A stretch of DNA of 64,000 bases from Vibrio artabrorum (GCF_024347295.1 NZ_AP025458.1:2170001-2234000); one strand, 5' to 3'; counted from the first letter of the stretch, positions 30,723 to 40,682 are shown. Numbers and translations are program-made. Notes: generated by a model from the sequence alone, not told the origin.

Positions 30723-30953
30723 TTTTCGCTCTCAGCTTTCTTAGTTAACTAGCGCTATAGATACGCTGTCGCTAAGTTGAATTTATTTGACCAATCCCAC
30801 TACTCTACCAAAAGTAGCGCCTGTTTTAGAACAACTTAATACAATTAGTTCCTTTCATGGTGTGATTTTCACCACGCTTTTTTTCTTAATTTCGGTCGAG
30901 TACACTAGACATGTTTGCTATTTAACCAAATTCACATGTGACCCAATTAAAAT

Positions 30954-31712
30954 ATGACTATTGAATCTGTTCCCCGCTCCGGCTTTGGCTATTTTATTTT
31001 CGGAATAAAAATCGCTTTGTCACCGAGCATTCGTAAGTTTGTACTCATGCCGCTTATCGCGAACGTGTTACTCGTCGGTGGTGCCTTGTTTTATATCTTC
31101 TCCAACCTAAACACATGGATTGAAGGTTGGATTGGTGCATTGCCCAGCTTCTTGTCGTGGTTGTCATATATTTTATGGCCACTACTTGTGTTGACCGTCT
31201 TGGCCACTTTCTCATATTTCTTTAGTACGCTCGCGAACTTCATTGCAGCACCTTTCAATGGTTTACTTGCAGAAAAAGTCGAAGAGTTGCTGAGTGGTAA
31301 AAAAGTGAATGACGATGGTTTACTCGATGTTCTCAAAGATACCCCACGTGTATTAGCAAGAGAATGGCGCAAGCTTGTCTACGTTCTCCCCAAAGCGATC
31401 GGTTTATTTCTGCTTTTGTTAATTCCAGCACTAGGGCAAACCGTGGCACCGTTTTTGTGGTTCATTTTCACCGCATGGATGTTAGCGATTCAGTACGCCG
31501 ACTACCCATTCGATAACCATAAAATTAAATTTGATGACATGAGAAACAGTTTGAAACAAAAACAAGGCAAGAGCTACAGCTTTGGTGCGCTTGTTTCTGT
31601 GTTCACCACGATTCCAATTTTAAACCTGATCGTGATGCCGGTTGCTGTCTGCGGCGCAACGGCAATGTGGGTTGCGGAGTTTAAAGACCAAGCTCTGCGT
31701 TCCCGCCGATAA
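30954..31712 (+). CDS. cysZ: Sulfate transporter CysZ
   Basis: Inner-membrane sulfate permease supplying assimilatory cysteine synthesis. 252 residues with about four long hydrophobic segments (FVLMPLIANVLLVGGALFYI, LWPLLVLTVLATFSYFF, AIGLFLLLLIPAL) and FIAAPFNGLLAEKVEE, the conserved CysZ stretch. Divergent from zipA and upstream of cysK, as in E. coli. No good ribosome site is seen before the ATG. A long hairpin lies 24 bp after the stop. Confidence 0.93.
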   Translation: MTIESVPRSGFGYFIFGIKIALSPSIRKFVLMPLIANVLLVGGALFYIFSNLNTWIEGWIGALPSFLSWLSYILWPLLVLTVLATFSYFFSTLANFIAAPFNGLLAEKVEELLSGKKVNDDGLLDVLKDTPRVLAREWRKLVYVLPKAIGLFLLLLIPALGQTVAPFLWFIFTAWMLAIQYADYPFDNHKIKFDDMRNSLKQKQGKSYSFGALVSVFTTIPILNLIVMPVAVCGATAMWVAEFKDQALRSRR

Positions 31713-31735
31713 CTGCCACTCCGCCCCTGCTAACT

Positions 31736-31778
31736 TCGCCTATCTTTTTGAAGTTCTGATTTCAATAAAGATAGGCGA
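31736..31778. repeat. Strong hairpin after cysZ
   Basis: TCGCCTATCTTT (31736-31747) pairs with AAAGATAGGCGA (31767-31778), and TTGAA/TTCAA inside extend the stem. No T-run on either strand, so it may protect or process the cysZ mRNA rather than terminate it. Confidence 0.65.
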
Positions 31779-31938
31779 GAATGCTGCTACATATCTATAT
31801 GATATAACTTTTTAATCCTTTTACCTTTTTTTCAACTTGTTTACTCTAAATTCAAGCTAAACAAACAACGCAAGAGACTAGACGGTAAAGAGATTGATAT
31901 ATTACGTTTAGTTCTGTCATTAAATGAAGGAACATCGC

Positions 31939-32907
31939 ATGAGCAAGATCTACGAAGACAACACCCTAACGATTGGCAACACACCTCTAGTCCGCCTTAA
32001 CAAAGTAAGTAAAGGTAACGTCCTAGCTAAGATAGAAGCTCGTAACCCAAGCTTTAGCGTTAAGTGTCGTATCGGTTCAAACATGATCTGGGAAGCAGAA
32101 AAAGCAGGTACGCTTAAGCCAGGGATCGAGCTTGTTGAACCGACCAGTGGTAACACTGGGGTTGCTCTTGCATTCGTAGCAGCCGCGCGCGGTTACAAAC
32201 TCACACTAACGATGCCTGAATCAATGAGCCTAGAACGTCGTAAACTGCTTAAAGCCCTTGGTGCAAACCTAGTGCTCACTGAAGCACCAAAAGGCATGAA
32301 CGGCGCGATTGCTAAAGCAGAAGAGATTGTCGCTTCAGACCCAGACAAGTACCTACTACTACAACAGTTTAACAACCCAGCCAACCCACAAATTCATGAG
32401 CAGACAACTGGCCCTGAGATTTGGGAAGCCACAGACGGTGAAATCGATGTATTCGTTGCAGGTGTTGGTACCGGTGGTACTATCACAGGTACCAGTCGTT
32501 ATATCAAAGGCGAAAAAGGTAAGGCGATCACTTCTGTAGCCGTTGAACCGGCGGAGTCTCCTGTGATTGCACAAGCGCTTGCTGGGGAAGAAATCAAACC
32601 CGCCCCACACAAAATTCAAGGTATTGGTGCCGGTTTTATCCCTGGAAACTTAGATTTAAATATTATTGACCGAGTCGAGCCAGTAACTTCTGAGGAAGCG
32701 ATTGAGATGGCACAGCGCCTAATGAAAGAAGAAGGTATCTTAGCCGGCATATCATCGGGAGCGGCGGTCGTCGCGGCCAATCGAATTGCAGAACTCCCTG
32801 AATTCAAAGGAAAAACCATCGTAACCTTACTACCAAGTTCTGGTGAGCGCTACCTAAGTACCGCCCTATTTGCAGGCATCTTTACGGAAAAAGAGAACCA
32901 ACAGTAA
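31939..32907 (+). CDS. cysK: Cysteine synthase A (O-acetylserine sulfhydrylase)
   Basis: PLP enzyme joining O-acetylserine and sulfide. PLP lysine Lys42 in [23 protein letters not shown], and the phosphate loop [15 protein letters not shown]. 322 residues, as usual. The start at 31939 is chosen because AAGGA lies 8 bases upstream and the protein then begins [13 protein letters not shown] like E. coli; the ATG at 31924 adds five residues. Order cysZ-cysK-ptsHI-crr is conserved with E. coli. Confidence 0.97.
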   Translation: MSKIYEDNTLTIGNTPLVRLNKVSKGNVLAKIEARNPSFSVKCRIGSNMIWEAEKAGTLKPGIELVEPTSGNTGVALAFVAAARGYKLTLTMPESMSLERRKLLKALGANLVLTEAPKGMNGAIAKAEEIVASDPDKYLLLQQFNNPANPQIHEQTTGPEIWEATDGEIDVFVAGVGTGGTITGTSRYIKGEKGKAITSVAVEPAESPVIAQALAGEEIKPAPHKIQGIGAGFIPGNLDLNIIDRVEPVTSEEAIEMAQRLMKEEGILAGISSGAAVVAANRIAELPEFKGKTIVTLLPSSGERYLSTALFAGIFTEKENQQ

Positions 32908-33209
32908 TATGTGGTCAAATCAATTTTTCGTCCAAAAAAGCCCCGTTTAGGGGCTTTTTTGTTGATCCCTGCCTCACCTTTGGTAATATCGGGGCTGCTT
33001 TATTTTTCGCTTCAAAATAAAAGAAGCAATAAACAAATTCAGAAAGTCATGAGTACTCAGCATAAAGATGACCATGGCTGGATAAAAATTTATAACCAGT
33101 CTAAGTTCTAACACGAACGTAGTGTACTAGCCTCTAGCGCAATTGAGCTAAAGCAGTTAAGCTAATCTGGTTACAAACTTACAAAAACAAATTAATTGGG
33201 GTATATAAA
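32908..33209. other. Spacer between cysK and ptsH
   Basis: About 300 bp: the cysK terminator, then ~240 bp with the presumed pts promoters. No operator was confidently read. Short ORFs here overlap the terminator and are not credible. Confidence 0.5.
32933..32960 (+). terminator. Terminator after cysK
   Basis: AAAAAAGCCCC-GTTTA-GGGGCTTTTTT. Confidence 0.93.
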
Positions 33210-33467
33210 ATGTACGAGAAGCAAGTAGAAATCACAGCAGAAAACGGCCTTCACACTCGTCCAGCTGCGCAGTTCGTTAAAGAAGCAAAATCTTTCGACG
33301 CTGACATTACAGTGACTTCTAACGGCAAAAGCGCAAGCGCAAAAAGCCTGTTCAAACTACAAACTTTAGGCCTTGTAAAAGGTACTAACGTTACTATTTC
33401 AGCTGAAGGCCCTCAAGCTCAGCAAGCGGTAGACCACCTAGTTGCTCTTATGGATCAACTACACTAA
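33210..33467 (+). CDS. ptsH: Phosphocarrier protein HPr
   Basis: Relays phosphate from enzyme I to all PTS EIIA domains, including those serving NagE and EIIA-Glc here. 85 residues, the E. coli length. Active His15 in [12 protein letters not shown], regulatory-type Ser46 in [11 protein letters not shown]. First gene of ptsH-ptsI-crr. A hairpin with a short T-run after it should reduce read-through into ptsI. Confidence 0.98.
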   Translation: MYEKQVEITAENGLHTRPAAQFVKEAKSFDADITVTSNGKSASAKSLFKLQTLGLVKGTNVTISAEGPQAQQAVDHLVALMDQLH

Positions 33468-33483
33468 TACGGTCTCCTTCTAT

Positions 33484-33518
33484 CAAAGCCATTTTGCTAA
33501 GCAAAGTGGCTTTGTTCG
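33484..33518 (+). terminator. Attenuating hairpin between ptsH and ptsI
   Basis: CAAAGCCA and TTTGC pair with GCAAA and TGGCTTTG. The T-run is short. It probably sets the higher HPr than enzyme I output known for this operon. Confidence 0.65.
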
Positions 33519-33604
33519 AAATAGATAGTAATAAGCGCGACATTTAGTCGACGACTTAAAGTCACACATTCTCCCGTTTACAGTTGAACAACTAAGGTAA
33601 GGCT

Positions 33605-35329
33605 ATGATTTCAGGCATCCTAGCATCTCCTGGTATTGCTTTCGGTAAAGCACTACTACTTCAAGAAGATGAAATAGTCCTAAACACTCAATCTATCTCA
33701 GACGATCAAGTTGAATCAGAAGTTCAGCGTTTTTTTGACGCTCGTAACAAATCTTCTCAACAACTTGAAGTTGTAAAGCAAAAAGCACTTGAAACTTTTG
33801 GCGAAGAAAAAGAAGCAATCTTTGAAGGCCACATCATGCTGCTTGAAGATGAAGAGCTAGAAGAAGAGATTTTAGCACTCATCAAGAAAGACAAAATGTC
33901 CGCAGACAACGCGATTCACACAGTGATCGAAGAGCAAGCGGTTGCACTAGAGTCTCTTGATGATGAGTACCTAAAAGAACGCGCAACGGATATCCGTGAT
34001 ATCGGTTCTCGCTTCGTTAAAAATGCACTAGGCATCAACATTGTCTCTCTAGCCGATATCGATGAAGAAGTTATCCTAGTTGCTTACGATCTAACGCCAT
34101 CTGAAACGGCACAAATCAACCTAGATTACGTTCTTGGTTTCGCTTGTGACATCGGCGGTCGTACCTCTCACACTTCAATCATGGCACGTTCTCTTGAGCT
34201 TCCAGCTATCGTTGGTACTAACGATATTACTAAGCAAGTTAAGAATGGCGACATGCTTGTGCTAGATGCGATGAACAACAAGATCATCATCAACCCTTCT
34301 GATGCTGAATTAGCAGAAGCTAAGAAAATCAAAGCAGATTTCGAAGCAGAAGCGGCTGAGCTAGCAAAACTAAAAGATTTACACGCTGAAACGCTAGACG
34401 GTCACCGTGTCGAAGTTTGCGGCAACATCGGTACAGTAAAAGACTGTGACGGTATTCTGCGTAACGGCGGTGAAGGCGTTGGTCTGTACCGTACTGAATT
34501 CCTATTTATGGACCGTGATGCGCTTCCTACTGAAGAAGAGCAATACGTTGCTTACAAAGAAGTAGCCGAAGCAATGGAAGGCGAGTCAGTGATTATCCGT
34601 ACTATGGATATCGGTGGCGATAAAGACCTACCATACATGGACCTTCCACAAGAGATGAACCCTTTCCTAGGCTGGCGTGCAGTACGTATCAGCTTGGATC
34701 GTCGTGAAATCCTACGTGACCAACTGCGTGGCATTCTACGTGCATCAGCACACGGAAAACTACGTATCATGTTCCCAATGATCATTTCTGTTGAAGAGAT
34801 CCGTGAACTGAAAAAAGCAATCGAAGAGTACAAAGCTGAACTTCGCGCTGAAGGCCTAGCTTTCGATGAAGAAATCGAAATCGGCGTAATGGTTGAGACT
34901 CCAGCAGCCGCTGCAATCGCACACCACCTAGCGAAAGAAGTTTCTTTCTTCTCTATCGGTACTAACGACCTAACGCAATACACTCTTGCGGTAGACCGTG
35001 GTAACGAAATGATTTCTCACCTATACAACCCGCTATCTCCTGCTGTGCTTACAGTCATCAAGCAAGTGATCGACGCGTCACATGCTGAAGGTAAGTGGAC
35101 GGGTATGTGTGGTGAGCTTGCTGGTGATGAACGTGCAACGCTACTTCTTCTTGGTATGGGTCTAGATGAGTTCTCTATGAGTGGTATCTCTATCCCTAAA
35201 GTTAAGAAAGTAATCCGTAACTCTAACTTCGCTGAAGTTAAAGCTATGGCTGACGAAGCACTATCTCTACCTACAGCGGCAGAAATTGAAGCTTGCGTAG
35301 AAAAGTTCATCGCTGAGAAAACTCAGTAA
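33605..35329 (+). CDS. ptsI: PTS enzyme I
   Basis: Takes phosphate from phosphoenolpyruvate and passes it to HPr. 574 residues. N-terminal HPr-binding and phosphohistidine domains with the active histidine in [19 protein letters not shown]-terminal PEP-binding barrel with [15 protein letters not shown] ([13 protein letters not shown]), [28 protein letters not shown] and the acid CGELAGDE. Codon choice is very uniform, as for a highly expressed gene. Confidence 0.98.
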   Translation: MISGILASPGIAFGKALLLQEDEIVLNTQSISDDQVESEVQRFFDARNKSSQQLEVVKQKALETFGEEKEAIFEGHIMLLEDEELEEEILALIKKDKMSADNAIHTVIEEQAVALESLDDEYLKERATDIRDIGSRFVKNALGINIVSLADIDEEVILVAYDLTPSETAQINLDYVLGFACDIGGRTSHTSIMARSLELPAIVGTNDITKQVKNGDMLVLDAMNNKIIINPSDAELAEAKKIKADFEAEAAELAKLKDLHAETLDGHRVEVCGNIGTVKDCDGILRNGGEGVGLYRTEFLFMDRDALPTEEEQYVAYKEVAEAMEGESVIIRTMDIGGDKDLPYMDLPQEMNPFLGWRAVRISLDRREILRDQLRGILRASAHGKLRIMFPMIISVEEIRELKKAIEEYKAELRAEGLAFDEEIEIGVMVETPAAAAIAHHLAKEVSFFSIGTNDLTQYTLAVDRGNEMISHLYNPLSPAVLTVIKQVIDASHAEGKWTGMCGELAGDERATLLLLGMGLDEFSMSGISIPKVKKVIRNSNFAEVKAMADEALSLPTAAEIEACVEKFIAEKTQ

Positions 35330-35349
35330 TCGCCAAATACTGAATAAAG

Positions 35350-35375
35350 TTAGACGGCTAAAAATAGTCGTCTAA
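35350..35375. repeat. Hairpin between ptsI and crr
   Basis: TTAGACGGCTA and TAGTCGTCTAA pair (one G-U) around AAAA. No T-run, so it is more likely an mRNA stability or processing element than a terminator. Confidence 0.55.
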
Positions 35376-35435
35376 TTGATTAGATTGGTATAGTATATTC
35401 TACAGAATAAAACTAAACGTTAGGAGCATGACACA

Positions 35436-35945
35436 ATGGGTCTGTTTGACAAACTGAAAAAGCTTGTATCTGATGACAGCGCTGATGCAGGTGCAATCGA
35501 AATCATCGCACCTCTTTCTGGTGAAATCGTAAATATCGAAGATGTGCCAGATGTGGTTTTCGCTGAAAAAATCGTTGGTGACGGCATCGCGATCAAACCA
35601 GCTGGTGACAAAATGGTAGCTCCAGTTAACGGTACTATCGGTAAGATTTTCGAAACTAACCACGCATTCTCTATCGAGTCTGACGACGGTGTTGAGCTTT
35701 TCGTTCACTTCGGTATCGATACTGTTGAACTAAAAGGCGAAGGCTTCACTCGTGTAGCTGAAGAAGGTCAATCAGTTAAAGCTGGTGACACTATCATCAC
35801 TTTCGATCTAGCACTTCTAGAAGAGAAAGCGAAATCAACGCTGACTCCAGTTGTTATCTCTAACATGGACGAAATCAAGGAGCTGAACAAGCTTTCTGGT
35901 TCTGTAACTGTTGGCGAAACTCCAGTTCTTAAAGTCACTAAGTAA
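35436..35945 (+). CDS. crr: PTS glucose-specific EIIA (EIIA-Glc)
   Basis: Cytoplasmic EIIA that phosphorylates glucose-type EIIB domains and controls adenylate cyclase and inducer exclusion. 169 residues as in E. coli. Phosphorylated His in [18 protein letters not shown], second active-site His in [12 protein letters not shown], and an N-terminal amphipathic start [12 protein letters not shown]. Last gene of the pts operon. Confidence 0.98.
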   Translation: MGLFDKLKKLVSDDSADAGAIEIIAPLSGEIVNIEDVPDVVFAEKIVGDGIAIKPAGDKMVAPVNGTIGKIFETNHAFSIESDDGVELFVHFGIDTVELKGEGFTRVAEEGQSVKAGDTIITFDLALLEEKAKSTLTPVVISNMDEIKELNKLSGSVTVGETPVLKVTK

Positions 35946-35970
35946 TCTCGATTACTTAACGGCTTTATTT

Positions 35971-35999
35971 AAAACGCTACCTGAGGGTGGCGTTTTTTT
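35971..35999 (+). terminator. Terminator after the pts operon
   Basis: AAAACGCTACC / GGTGGCGTTTT followed by TTT. Confidence 0.92.
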
Positions 36000-36211
36000 G
36001 TGCCTGCGACATTGCTCGAGTTCCTTAAACAACCGTTCTGATTACTACTCCTTACCTTGCTGTAAATAATCCCTCAATAAGCCACAGTAATACCCAATTA
36101 TTAATTACTAAATAACCCTACGTTGTTATTAAACCACGTTAAACGCGATCCTAGGCGCAGCTCCCACACGTTAACCACACAGTGTTACTTTCGACAAGAT
36201 CCGGGACTTTG

Positions 36212-36346
36212 ATATCTCATAAAGCAGGTTCCTGATACCTCGTTCTACTCGCTTCTGGAATGACGGCATCTACACTTGCCTACTTATGATTAACCCGCCA
36301 TTCCCTACAGTGAGGAACGAACGTGATAGGGAATCTCGCTTTTGCG
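36212..36346. repeat. Inverted pair of REP-like palindromic units
   Basis: Copy 1 (36212-36267, minus) and copy 2 (36296-36346, plus) share the pattern CATTCC..A.GAG.GAACGA...GGAA.CT.GCTTT. Each is itself palindromic (ATTCCCTA / TAGGGAAT in copy 2; TTCC / GGAA in copy 1). They resemble short intergenic repeats seen in many copies in Splendidus-group vibrios (from memory, not checked). Confidence 0.65.
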
Positions 36347-36348
36347 GA

Positions 36349-36372
36349 TGCTTATGCTTATGCTTATGCTTA
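36349..36372. repeat. Tandem hexanucleotide (TGCTTA)x4
   Basis: Four perfect TGCTTA units abutting the right REP-like unit, in non-coding sequence. Confidence 0.9.
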
Positions 36373-36416
36373 CCAACATTGCACTTTTCTAAATACACCC
36401 CGCCAAATAGCGGGCA

Positions 36417-36443
36417 ATAAAAAACCCAGCCGAAGCTGGGTTT
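36417..36443 (-). terminator. Terminator after the first flagellin gene
   Basis: AAACCCAGC-CGAA-GCTGGGTTT; six T follow on the minus strand. Confidence 0.92.
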
Positions 36444-36540
36444 GTTTAGCGCTCATCTCTCACCACGAGCTAATTTGTGGAAGCCTAGCGTTAACGCTTG
36501 TGATCAACAACGCTTATAGTCAACGCGGCTTTTCAATCGA

Positions 36541-37674
36541 TTAACCGAGCAGGCTAAGGGCTGCGTTCGGTGCTTGTTTCGCTTGAGCAAGAATCGAACT
36601 TGAAGCTTGAGAAAGGATCTGAGACTTCGTCATCTGAGTCGTTTCTTTCGCGAAATCGGTATCTTTAATGCGGCTCTTAGATGCGTTAACGTTCTCGTTA
36701 ATGTTATCTAAATTACTGATAGCGTGCTCGAAACGGTTTTGGAAAGCACCCAGTTCAGCACGAGTACTATCTACATATTTCAGGGCCGTATCAATAATCG
36801 CTACAGACTCTTGTGCGCCGCCAACCGTCGTTACGTCAATCGAATCAACGGTGACATCTTTGCCCGGTTGCATGCCTAGCTCACCCGCTAGACCGCCAGA
36901 GAAAGAGACATCGCCAGTCACTTTATTGCTGCCGCCAAACAATTGTAACTTGCCATCTTCAGTGACAGACGCTTTGATTGAGTCTTGTTGACCGTTGATG
37001 TACGTCGCAAGCTCTTCAATATCGTCACCCGCTTTTGCGTTGATATCGATTTCTTGTGCTTGACCAAAGTTATCAGTGAAAGACATTTTCAAATCGTTAG
37101 AGCCAGCTTGAACGTTCCAGTTTTTGTCTTTCGCGTTCTCAGTTTGGTAGCTCTTACCACCCATTTGTGCGTTATCAGAACGCATGCCTTTCAGTTCAAG
37201 CATAACCGCTTCACCGCTATCCGCGCCGATTTGGAATGAGCGAGTACCGGCAGTACCGTTAAGTAGCTTGTTACCGCCGAAAGACGTCGTTTCTGCGATA
37301 CGGTTAAGTTCGTCGTTCAGTGCTGTGACTTCTTCTTGAATCGCAACACGCTCAGATTTTGAGTTCGAGCCATTTGAAGATTGTAGAGACAAATCACGCA
37401 TGCGTTGCAAGATGTTAGTTGTCTCGTTCATTGCACCTTCCGCGGTTTGTGCAATAGAGATACCATCATTTGCGTTACGTACCGCAACATCAAGACCGCG
37501 GCTCTGAACATTCAAACGGTTAGAGATTTGTAGACCCGCAGCGTCATCTTTCGCGCTGTTGATTTTAGAACCTGAAGATAAGCGTTCCATTGATGTTTGT
37601 TGTGCGTTGTTTGCGCTGTTTAGGTAACGTTGCGCTGTCATCGCTGAAACGTTGGTATTTACATTCACTGCCAT
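36541..37674 (-). CDS. Flagellin (proximal copy)
   Basis: Polar flagellum filament subunit, 377 residues. Conserved D0/D1 ends: [40 protein letters not shown], and the C-terminal [20 protein letters not shown]...ALSLLG. The variable middle holds QFGQ-type [20 protein letters not shown]. The start at 37674 has GGAG 8 bases upstream; the longer frame to 37731 is not homologous. The sigma-28 promoter upstream and the terminator downstream make it a single-gene unit. No symbol because Vibrio flagellin letters cannot be assigned by eye. Confidence 0.95.
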   Translation of the reverse strand: MAVNVNTNVSAMTAQRYLNSANNAQQTSMERLSSGSKINSAKDDAAGLQISNRLNVQSRGLDVAVRNANDGISIAQTAEGAMNETTNILQRMRDLSLQSSNGSNSKSERVAIQEEVTALNDELNRIAETTSFGGNKLLNGTAGTRSFQIGADSGEAVMLELKGMRSDNAQMGGKSYQTENAKDKNWNVQAGSNDLKMSFTDNFGQAQEIDINAKAGDDIEELATYINGQQDSIKASVTEDGKLQLFGGSNKVTGDVSFSGGLAGELGMQPGKDVTVDSIDVTTVGGAQESVAIIDTALKYVDSTRAELGAFQNRFEHAISNLDNINENVNASKSRIKDTDFAKETTQMTKSQILSQASSSILAQAKQAPNAALSLLG

Positions 37675-37755
37675 GGTGATTTCTCCAATTGATTTTCCGG
37701 TATAACGGTTTCCGACGTCTCGGAAAACCAAGTAGTTCTCTCAAAGTTACTTTTA

Positions 37756-37782
37756 ATAACGGCGCGAAAGCGAAAACCTTTA
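37756..37782 (-). promoter_or_regulatory. Sigma-28 (FliA) promoter of the proximal flagellin
   Basis: On the minus strand TAAAGGTT, 11 bases, GCCGTTAT; the known consensus is TAAAGTTT-N11-GCCGATAA. Confidence 0.82.
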
Positions 37783-37961
37783 GGAAAAAAACAACAAAAT
37801 GAACGAAATATAGTTAAAGGAGAAAAAAGCGTGATTGGAGGTAAAGTTCTCAGAAAAAGATGAGATAAACACTAAAGTTGTCGACGAGTCTGCAGGGGGG
37901 GCTTAAATTAGCCAGAAGTTCATTTGGCAATCAAAGACTGTCATTCATTAGGGGCGGTTAA

Positions 37962-39095
37962 TTAACCCAATAACGTTAAAGCCAGGTTTGGGGCTTGCTT
38001 TGCTTGAGCCAAAATGGTGGTACTCACTTGCTGCAGTATTTGTTGTTTAAGCATTTGAGTGGTTTCTTTAGCGTAATCAGTATCTTTAATTCGACTGTTT
38101 GATGTCGCCAAGTTTTCATGGACGTTTTCGAGATTATTAATGGCATGATCAAAACGGTTTTGCATTGCGCCTAGCTCAGAGCGATGACCATCAATATACT
38201 TCATCGCTGTATCCAGAATGGAAACTGCACGCTGAACCCCTCCCACATCGGTCACATTGATGTCGTCCACTGACTCGTAATAACCAACCGACATGGATAA
38301 CTCGTCAGCTAACGCGCCTGAGAAAGCGATCGTTCCCGCGGCCTCTTTGCCAGCCATATAAACCTGAAGCTGACCTTTATCGTTAACTGAAGCCGAGACG
38401 AGATCCGTTTGACCATTAATGTAAGTCGCCAACTCTTCGATATCATCACCCACTTTGGCGTTGATGGTGATCTCTTGTGGCTGACCAAAACGATCAGTAA
38501 ACGACATCGTCATATCACTCTGATTGGGCTTCACTTCCCATGAGTTAGTGGCCATGCCATTGGCGACATAGCTAAAACCGCCCATGTTGATGCCATCAGT
38601 ACGCATGCTTTTCAAACCAATCTGCACCGCTTCGCCGGAACTGCCACCGATTTGAAACGAGGTGTGGCCAAAACTGCCGTTGAGTAGCTTTTTACCACCG
38701 AATGAGGTGGTTTCTGCAATGCGATTCAGTTCGTCATTTAAGGCGGTCACCTCTTCTTGAATGGCGATTCGTTCTGATGCACTATTCGAACCATTACTCG
38801 CTTGTAGAGACAAATCTCGCATGCGCTGCATGATATTCGTACTTTCATTCATCGCCCCTTCTGCGGTCTGCATAATGGAGATACCATCGTTGGCGTTTCG
38901 AACGGCAACATCAATGCCGCTCATCTGTGTTTCTAATCGATTTGAGATCTGTAACCCGGCAGCGTCGTCTTTTGCACTATTAATACGGCTCCCTGAAGCT
39001 AGACGCTCCAAAGATTGAGTCAGCATGTTATTCGCGTGAGAGAGATTTCTCTGAGCCACTAACGCCGAGACATTCGTATTAACAGTTATAGCCAT
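37962..39095 (-). CDS. Flagellin (distal copy)
   Basis: Second 377-residue flagellin, a tandem paralogue of the proximal copy with the same D0/D1 ends ([58 protein letters not shown]) and a diverged centre ([18 protein letters not shown]). Its own sigma-28 promoter lies upstream. No clear terminator follows, so read-through into the proximal copy is possible. The rest of the flagellar gene cluster is not in the window. Confidence 0.95.
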   Translation of the reverse strand: MAITVNTNVSALVAQRNLSHANNMLTQSLERLASGSRINSAKDDAAGLQISNRLETQMSGIDVAVRNANDGISIMQTAEGAMNESTNIMQRMRDLSLQASNGSNSASERIAIQEEVTALNDELNRIAETTSFGGKKLLNGSFGHTSFQIGGSSGEAVQIGLKSMRTDGINMGGFSYVANGMATNSWEVKPNQSDMTMSFTDRFGQPQEITINAKVGDDIEELATYINGQTDLVSASVNDKGQLQVYMAGKEAAGTIAFSGALADELSMSVGYYESVDDINVTDVGGVQRAVSILDTAMKYIDGHRSELGAMQNRFDHAINNLENVHENLATSNSRIKDTDYAKETTQMLKQQILQQVSTTILAQAKQAPNLALTLLG

Positions 39096-39140
39096 AGACC
39101 TTCACTTCCAAGCAGATGAGTAACACTCACGATTACTCTT

Positions 39141-39167
39141 ATATCGACTTGTTCATATAAAGCTTTA
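39141..39167 (-). promoter_or_regulatory. Sigma-28 (FliA) promoter of the distal flagellin
   Basis: On the minus strand TAAAGCTT, 11 bases, GTCGATAT, close to TAAAGTTT-N11-GCCGATAA. Its -35 side nearly touches the terminator of the DyP gene. Confidence 0.8.
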
Positions 39168-39194
39168 ATAAAAAAGGAGCCCCGAGGCTCCTTT
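39168..39194 (-). terminator. Terminator after the DyP peroxidase gene
   Basis: AAAGGAGCC-CCGA-GGCTCCTTT with a T-run on the minus strand. Confidence 0.9.
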
Positions 39195-39216
39195 GGTTAA
39201 CTGTCTTTAAGATAAT

Positions 39217-40140
39217 TTACTTAATCGTTAATGCACTCAACATGTCAGTTGAAGGTGCAAAGTAGTAAGCGCCAGTCACTGCTTTGGTAAAGCGAAGCAG
39301 TTGGTCTGTTTTGCCATCTGTTGCGCCGTACATGCTCTCTAACATCGCATCGAAGTTATGACGAACGTTACAGTAAGCAATAAACAATAAGCCGTGATCG
39401 CCCGTAGCCGTACCGTAAGGTAGGCTGTGGCGAACAATCTTAAGCCCCTTGCCTTGTTCTTTGATATCCACCCGGCCAACGTGAGACGCTGCAGGAACAT
39501 CATCTAACTCAATTGAATCAGGTTTAGTTCGACCAATCACTTTCTCTTGTGCCGATACATTCAAACGATTCCAAGCCGGCAGGTTGTGCACAAAACGCTG
39601 CACCATCACATAACTACCACCAGCGAATTCACCCTCAGGCACAATAGCGACTTCAGCACGTTGTGCGTCTTTCGGGTTTTCAGTGCCATCAACAAAGTCT
39701 GTCATGTCACGAGAATCTAAGAAGCGGTAACCATAAGTTTCATCAACTACTTCAACATCAGCCGCGATGTCAGAGAGTAATTTACGTAGGATAAAAAAGT
39801 GCAGATCATGTCGGTTTGAATGGCAGTGGATCAGAACATCAGACAAAGTACTCGGTGCAGTGATATCACCGTCACCAAGTGCTGGGAAGTCAATCAAATC
39901 CGCGGGCGCTGCTTGCTCGAACTGAGCCCAAAAAGCTTTTGAGAACGCAACCGATGCTGTTAAGTTCGCATCTGGTTGAGTTTGATTTAACTCGTCAACG
40001 AGAATCGGAAGCTTTTGAATTTCTGCTAATACATTGGCAGCGTTAGCGTTAACTTTCAATTGAACATAAAGAGCGAAAGGCCCACATTCTGGCAAGATAG
40101 CGCTTTGAATTTTAGGCTGCTCATTTGGGATGTTAAGCAT
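39217..40140 (-). CDS. Dyp-type haem peroxidase (YfeX-like)
   Basis: Dye-decolorising peroxidase, 307 residues, near E. coli YfeX (299). The family GxxDG site is FVDGTENPKD with the catalytic aspartate; the proximal haem histidine is likely the one in AASHVGRVD. GGSYVMVQRFVHNLPAW and GLLFIAYCNV are typical. No signal peptide, so cytoplasmic. YfeX protects against peroxide and binds haem or porphyrinogen. DUF2919 (YfeZ-like) follows upstream on the same strand, as in E. coli. Confidence 0.93.
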   Translation of the reverse strand: MLNIPNEQPKIQSAILPECGPFALYVQLKVNANAANVLAEIQKLPILVDELNQTQPDANLTASVAFSKAFWAQFEQAAPADLIDFPALGDGDITAPSTLSDVLIHCHSNRHDLHFFILRKLLSDIAADVEVVDETYGYRFLDSRDMTDFVDGTENPKDAQRAEVAIVPEGEFAGGSYVMVQRFVHNLPAWNRLNVSAQEKVIGRTKPDSIELDDVPAASHVGRVDIKEQGKGLKIVRHSLPYGTATGDHGLLFIAYCNVRHNFDAMLESMYGATDGKTDQLLRFTKAVTGAYYFAPSTDMLSALTIK

Positions 40141-40205
40141 AGATTAATCCTTTCATTTTTAGCTTCTAAGTATAATTGGGGATGGAATAAATGTTTTGAT
40201 GAGAA

Positions 40206-40682
40206 TCAGTCTTCGAGCTCAACCACTTTAAAGCAATCCCTAGCGGCACGGCTATTGGTAAGGTAAAGTACGAACCATAAAAGCAGCAATAAAGTGATGC
40301 CATTGGACCAACGGAACCATCCGTTATCCAAATAGATTAAATAAATCGTATGGGAACCTTGTGTCAGGATAGTCATTATAGTGACCCAGCCCCCCCACGA
40401 CACAACTTTGTTGAGACGTTTTCTCTCTGGCGTTCGCAGTCCAAATAGCCACATCAGCAACACACTAGGGATACTCAAAGCAATCCCGATATAAAACATT
40501 TGGTGATCTGGGTAGATGATCTCAAGGATATCAGTTCCCGACGCTCGACTGGCACCTGCGACAACGAAAACGACCAAAGCCTTCGCCAAAAATAACCAAC
40601 CTAGCCATAATAGGATTGGGGCTTTTAAAAAACCGTGCTTATCGTATTGTTCTATGGAGTAGCGCACAAATCTCACTTTCAT
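40206..40682 (-). CDS. DUF2919 membrane protein (YfeZ-like)
   Basis: 158 residues with four hydrophobic segments (ILLWLGWLFLAKALVVFVV, MFYIGIALSIPSVLLMWLFG, WVTIMTILTQGSHTIYLIYL, NGITLLLLLWFVLYL). The start YDKHGFLKAPILLWLGWLFLA is the DUF2919 signature. Inner membrane; function unknown. Placed 65 bp upstream of the DyP gene on the same strand, possibly co-transcribed. Confidence 0.85.
   Translation of the reverse strand: MKVRFVRYSIEQYDKHGFLKAPILLWLGWLFLAKALVVFVVAGASRASGTDILEIIYPDHQMFYIGIALSIPSVLLMWLFGLRTPERKRLNKVVSWGGWVTIMTILTQGSHTIYLIYLDNGWFRWSNGITLLLLLWFVLYLTNSRAARDCFKVVELED

Larger units (their letters stand above)
35946..36540. other. Repeat-bearing spacer between crr and the flagellin genes
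   Basis: About 600 bp without a credible gene. It holds the crr terminator, an inverted pair of REP-like units (36212-36346), TGCTTA repeats and the flagellin terminator. 36001-36210 shows nothing recognisable. Confidence 0.6.

Noticed and set aside
32911..33111. 66-codon ORF after cysK
   Set aside because: It runs straight through the cysK terminator hairpin and has no ribosome site.
36323..36544. 73-codon ORF over the TGCTTA array (repeating AYAYAY)
   Set aside because: Its apparent repeats come only from the hexanucleotide array, and it crosses the flagellin terminator.
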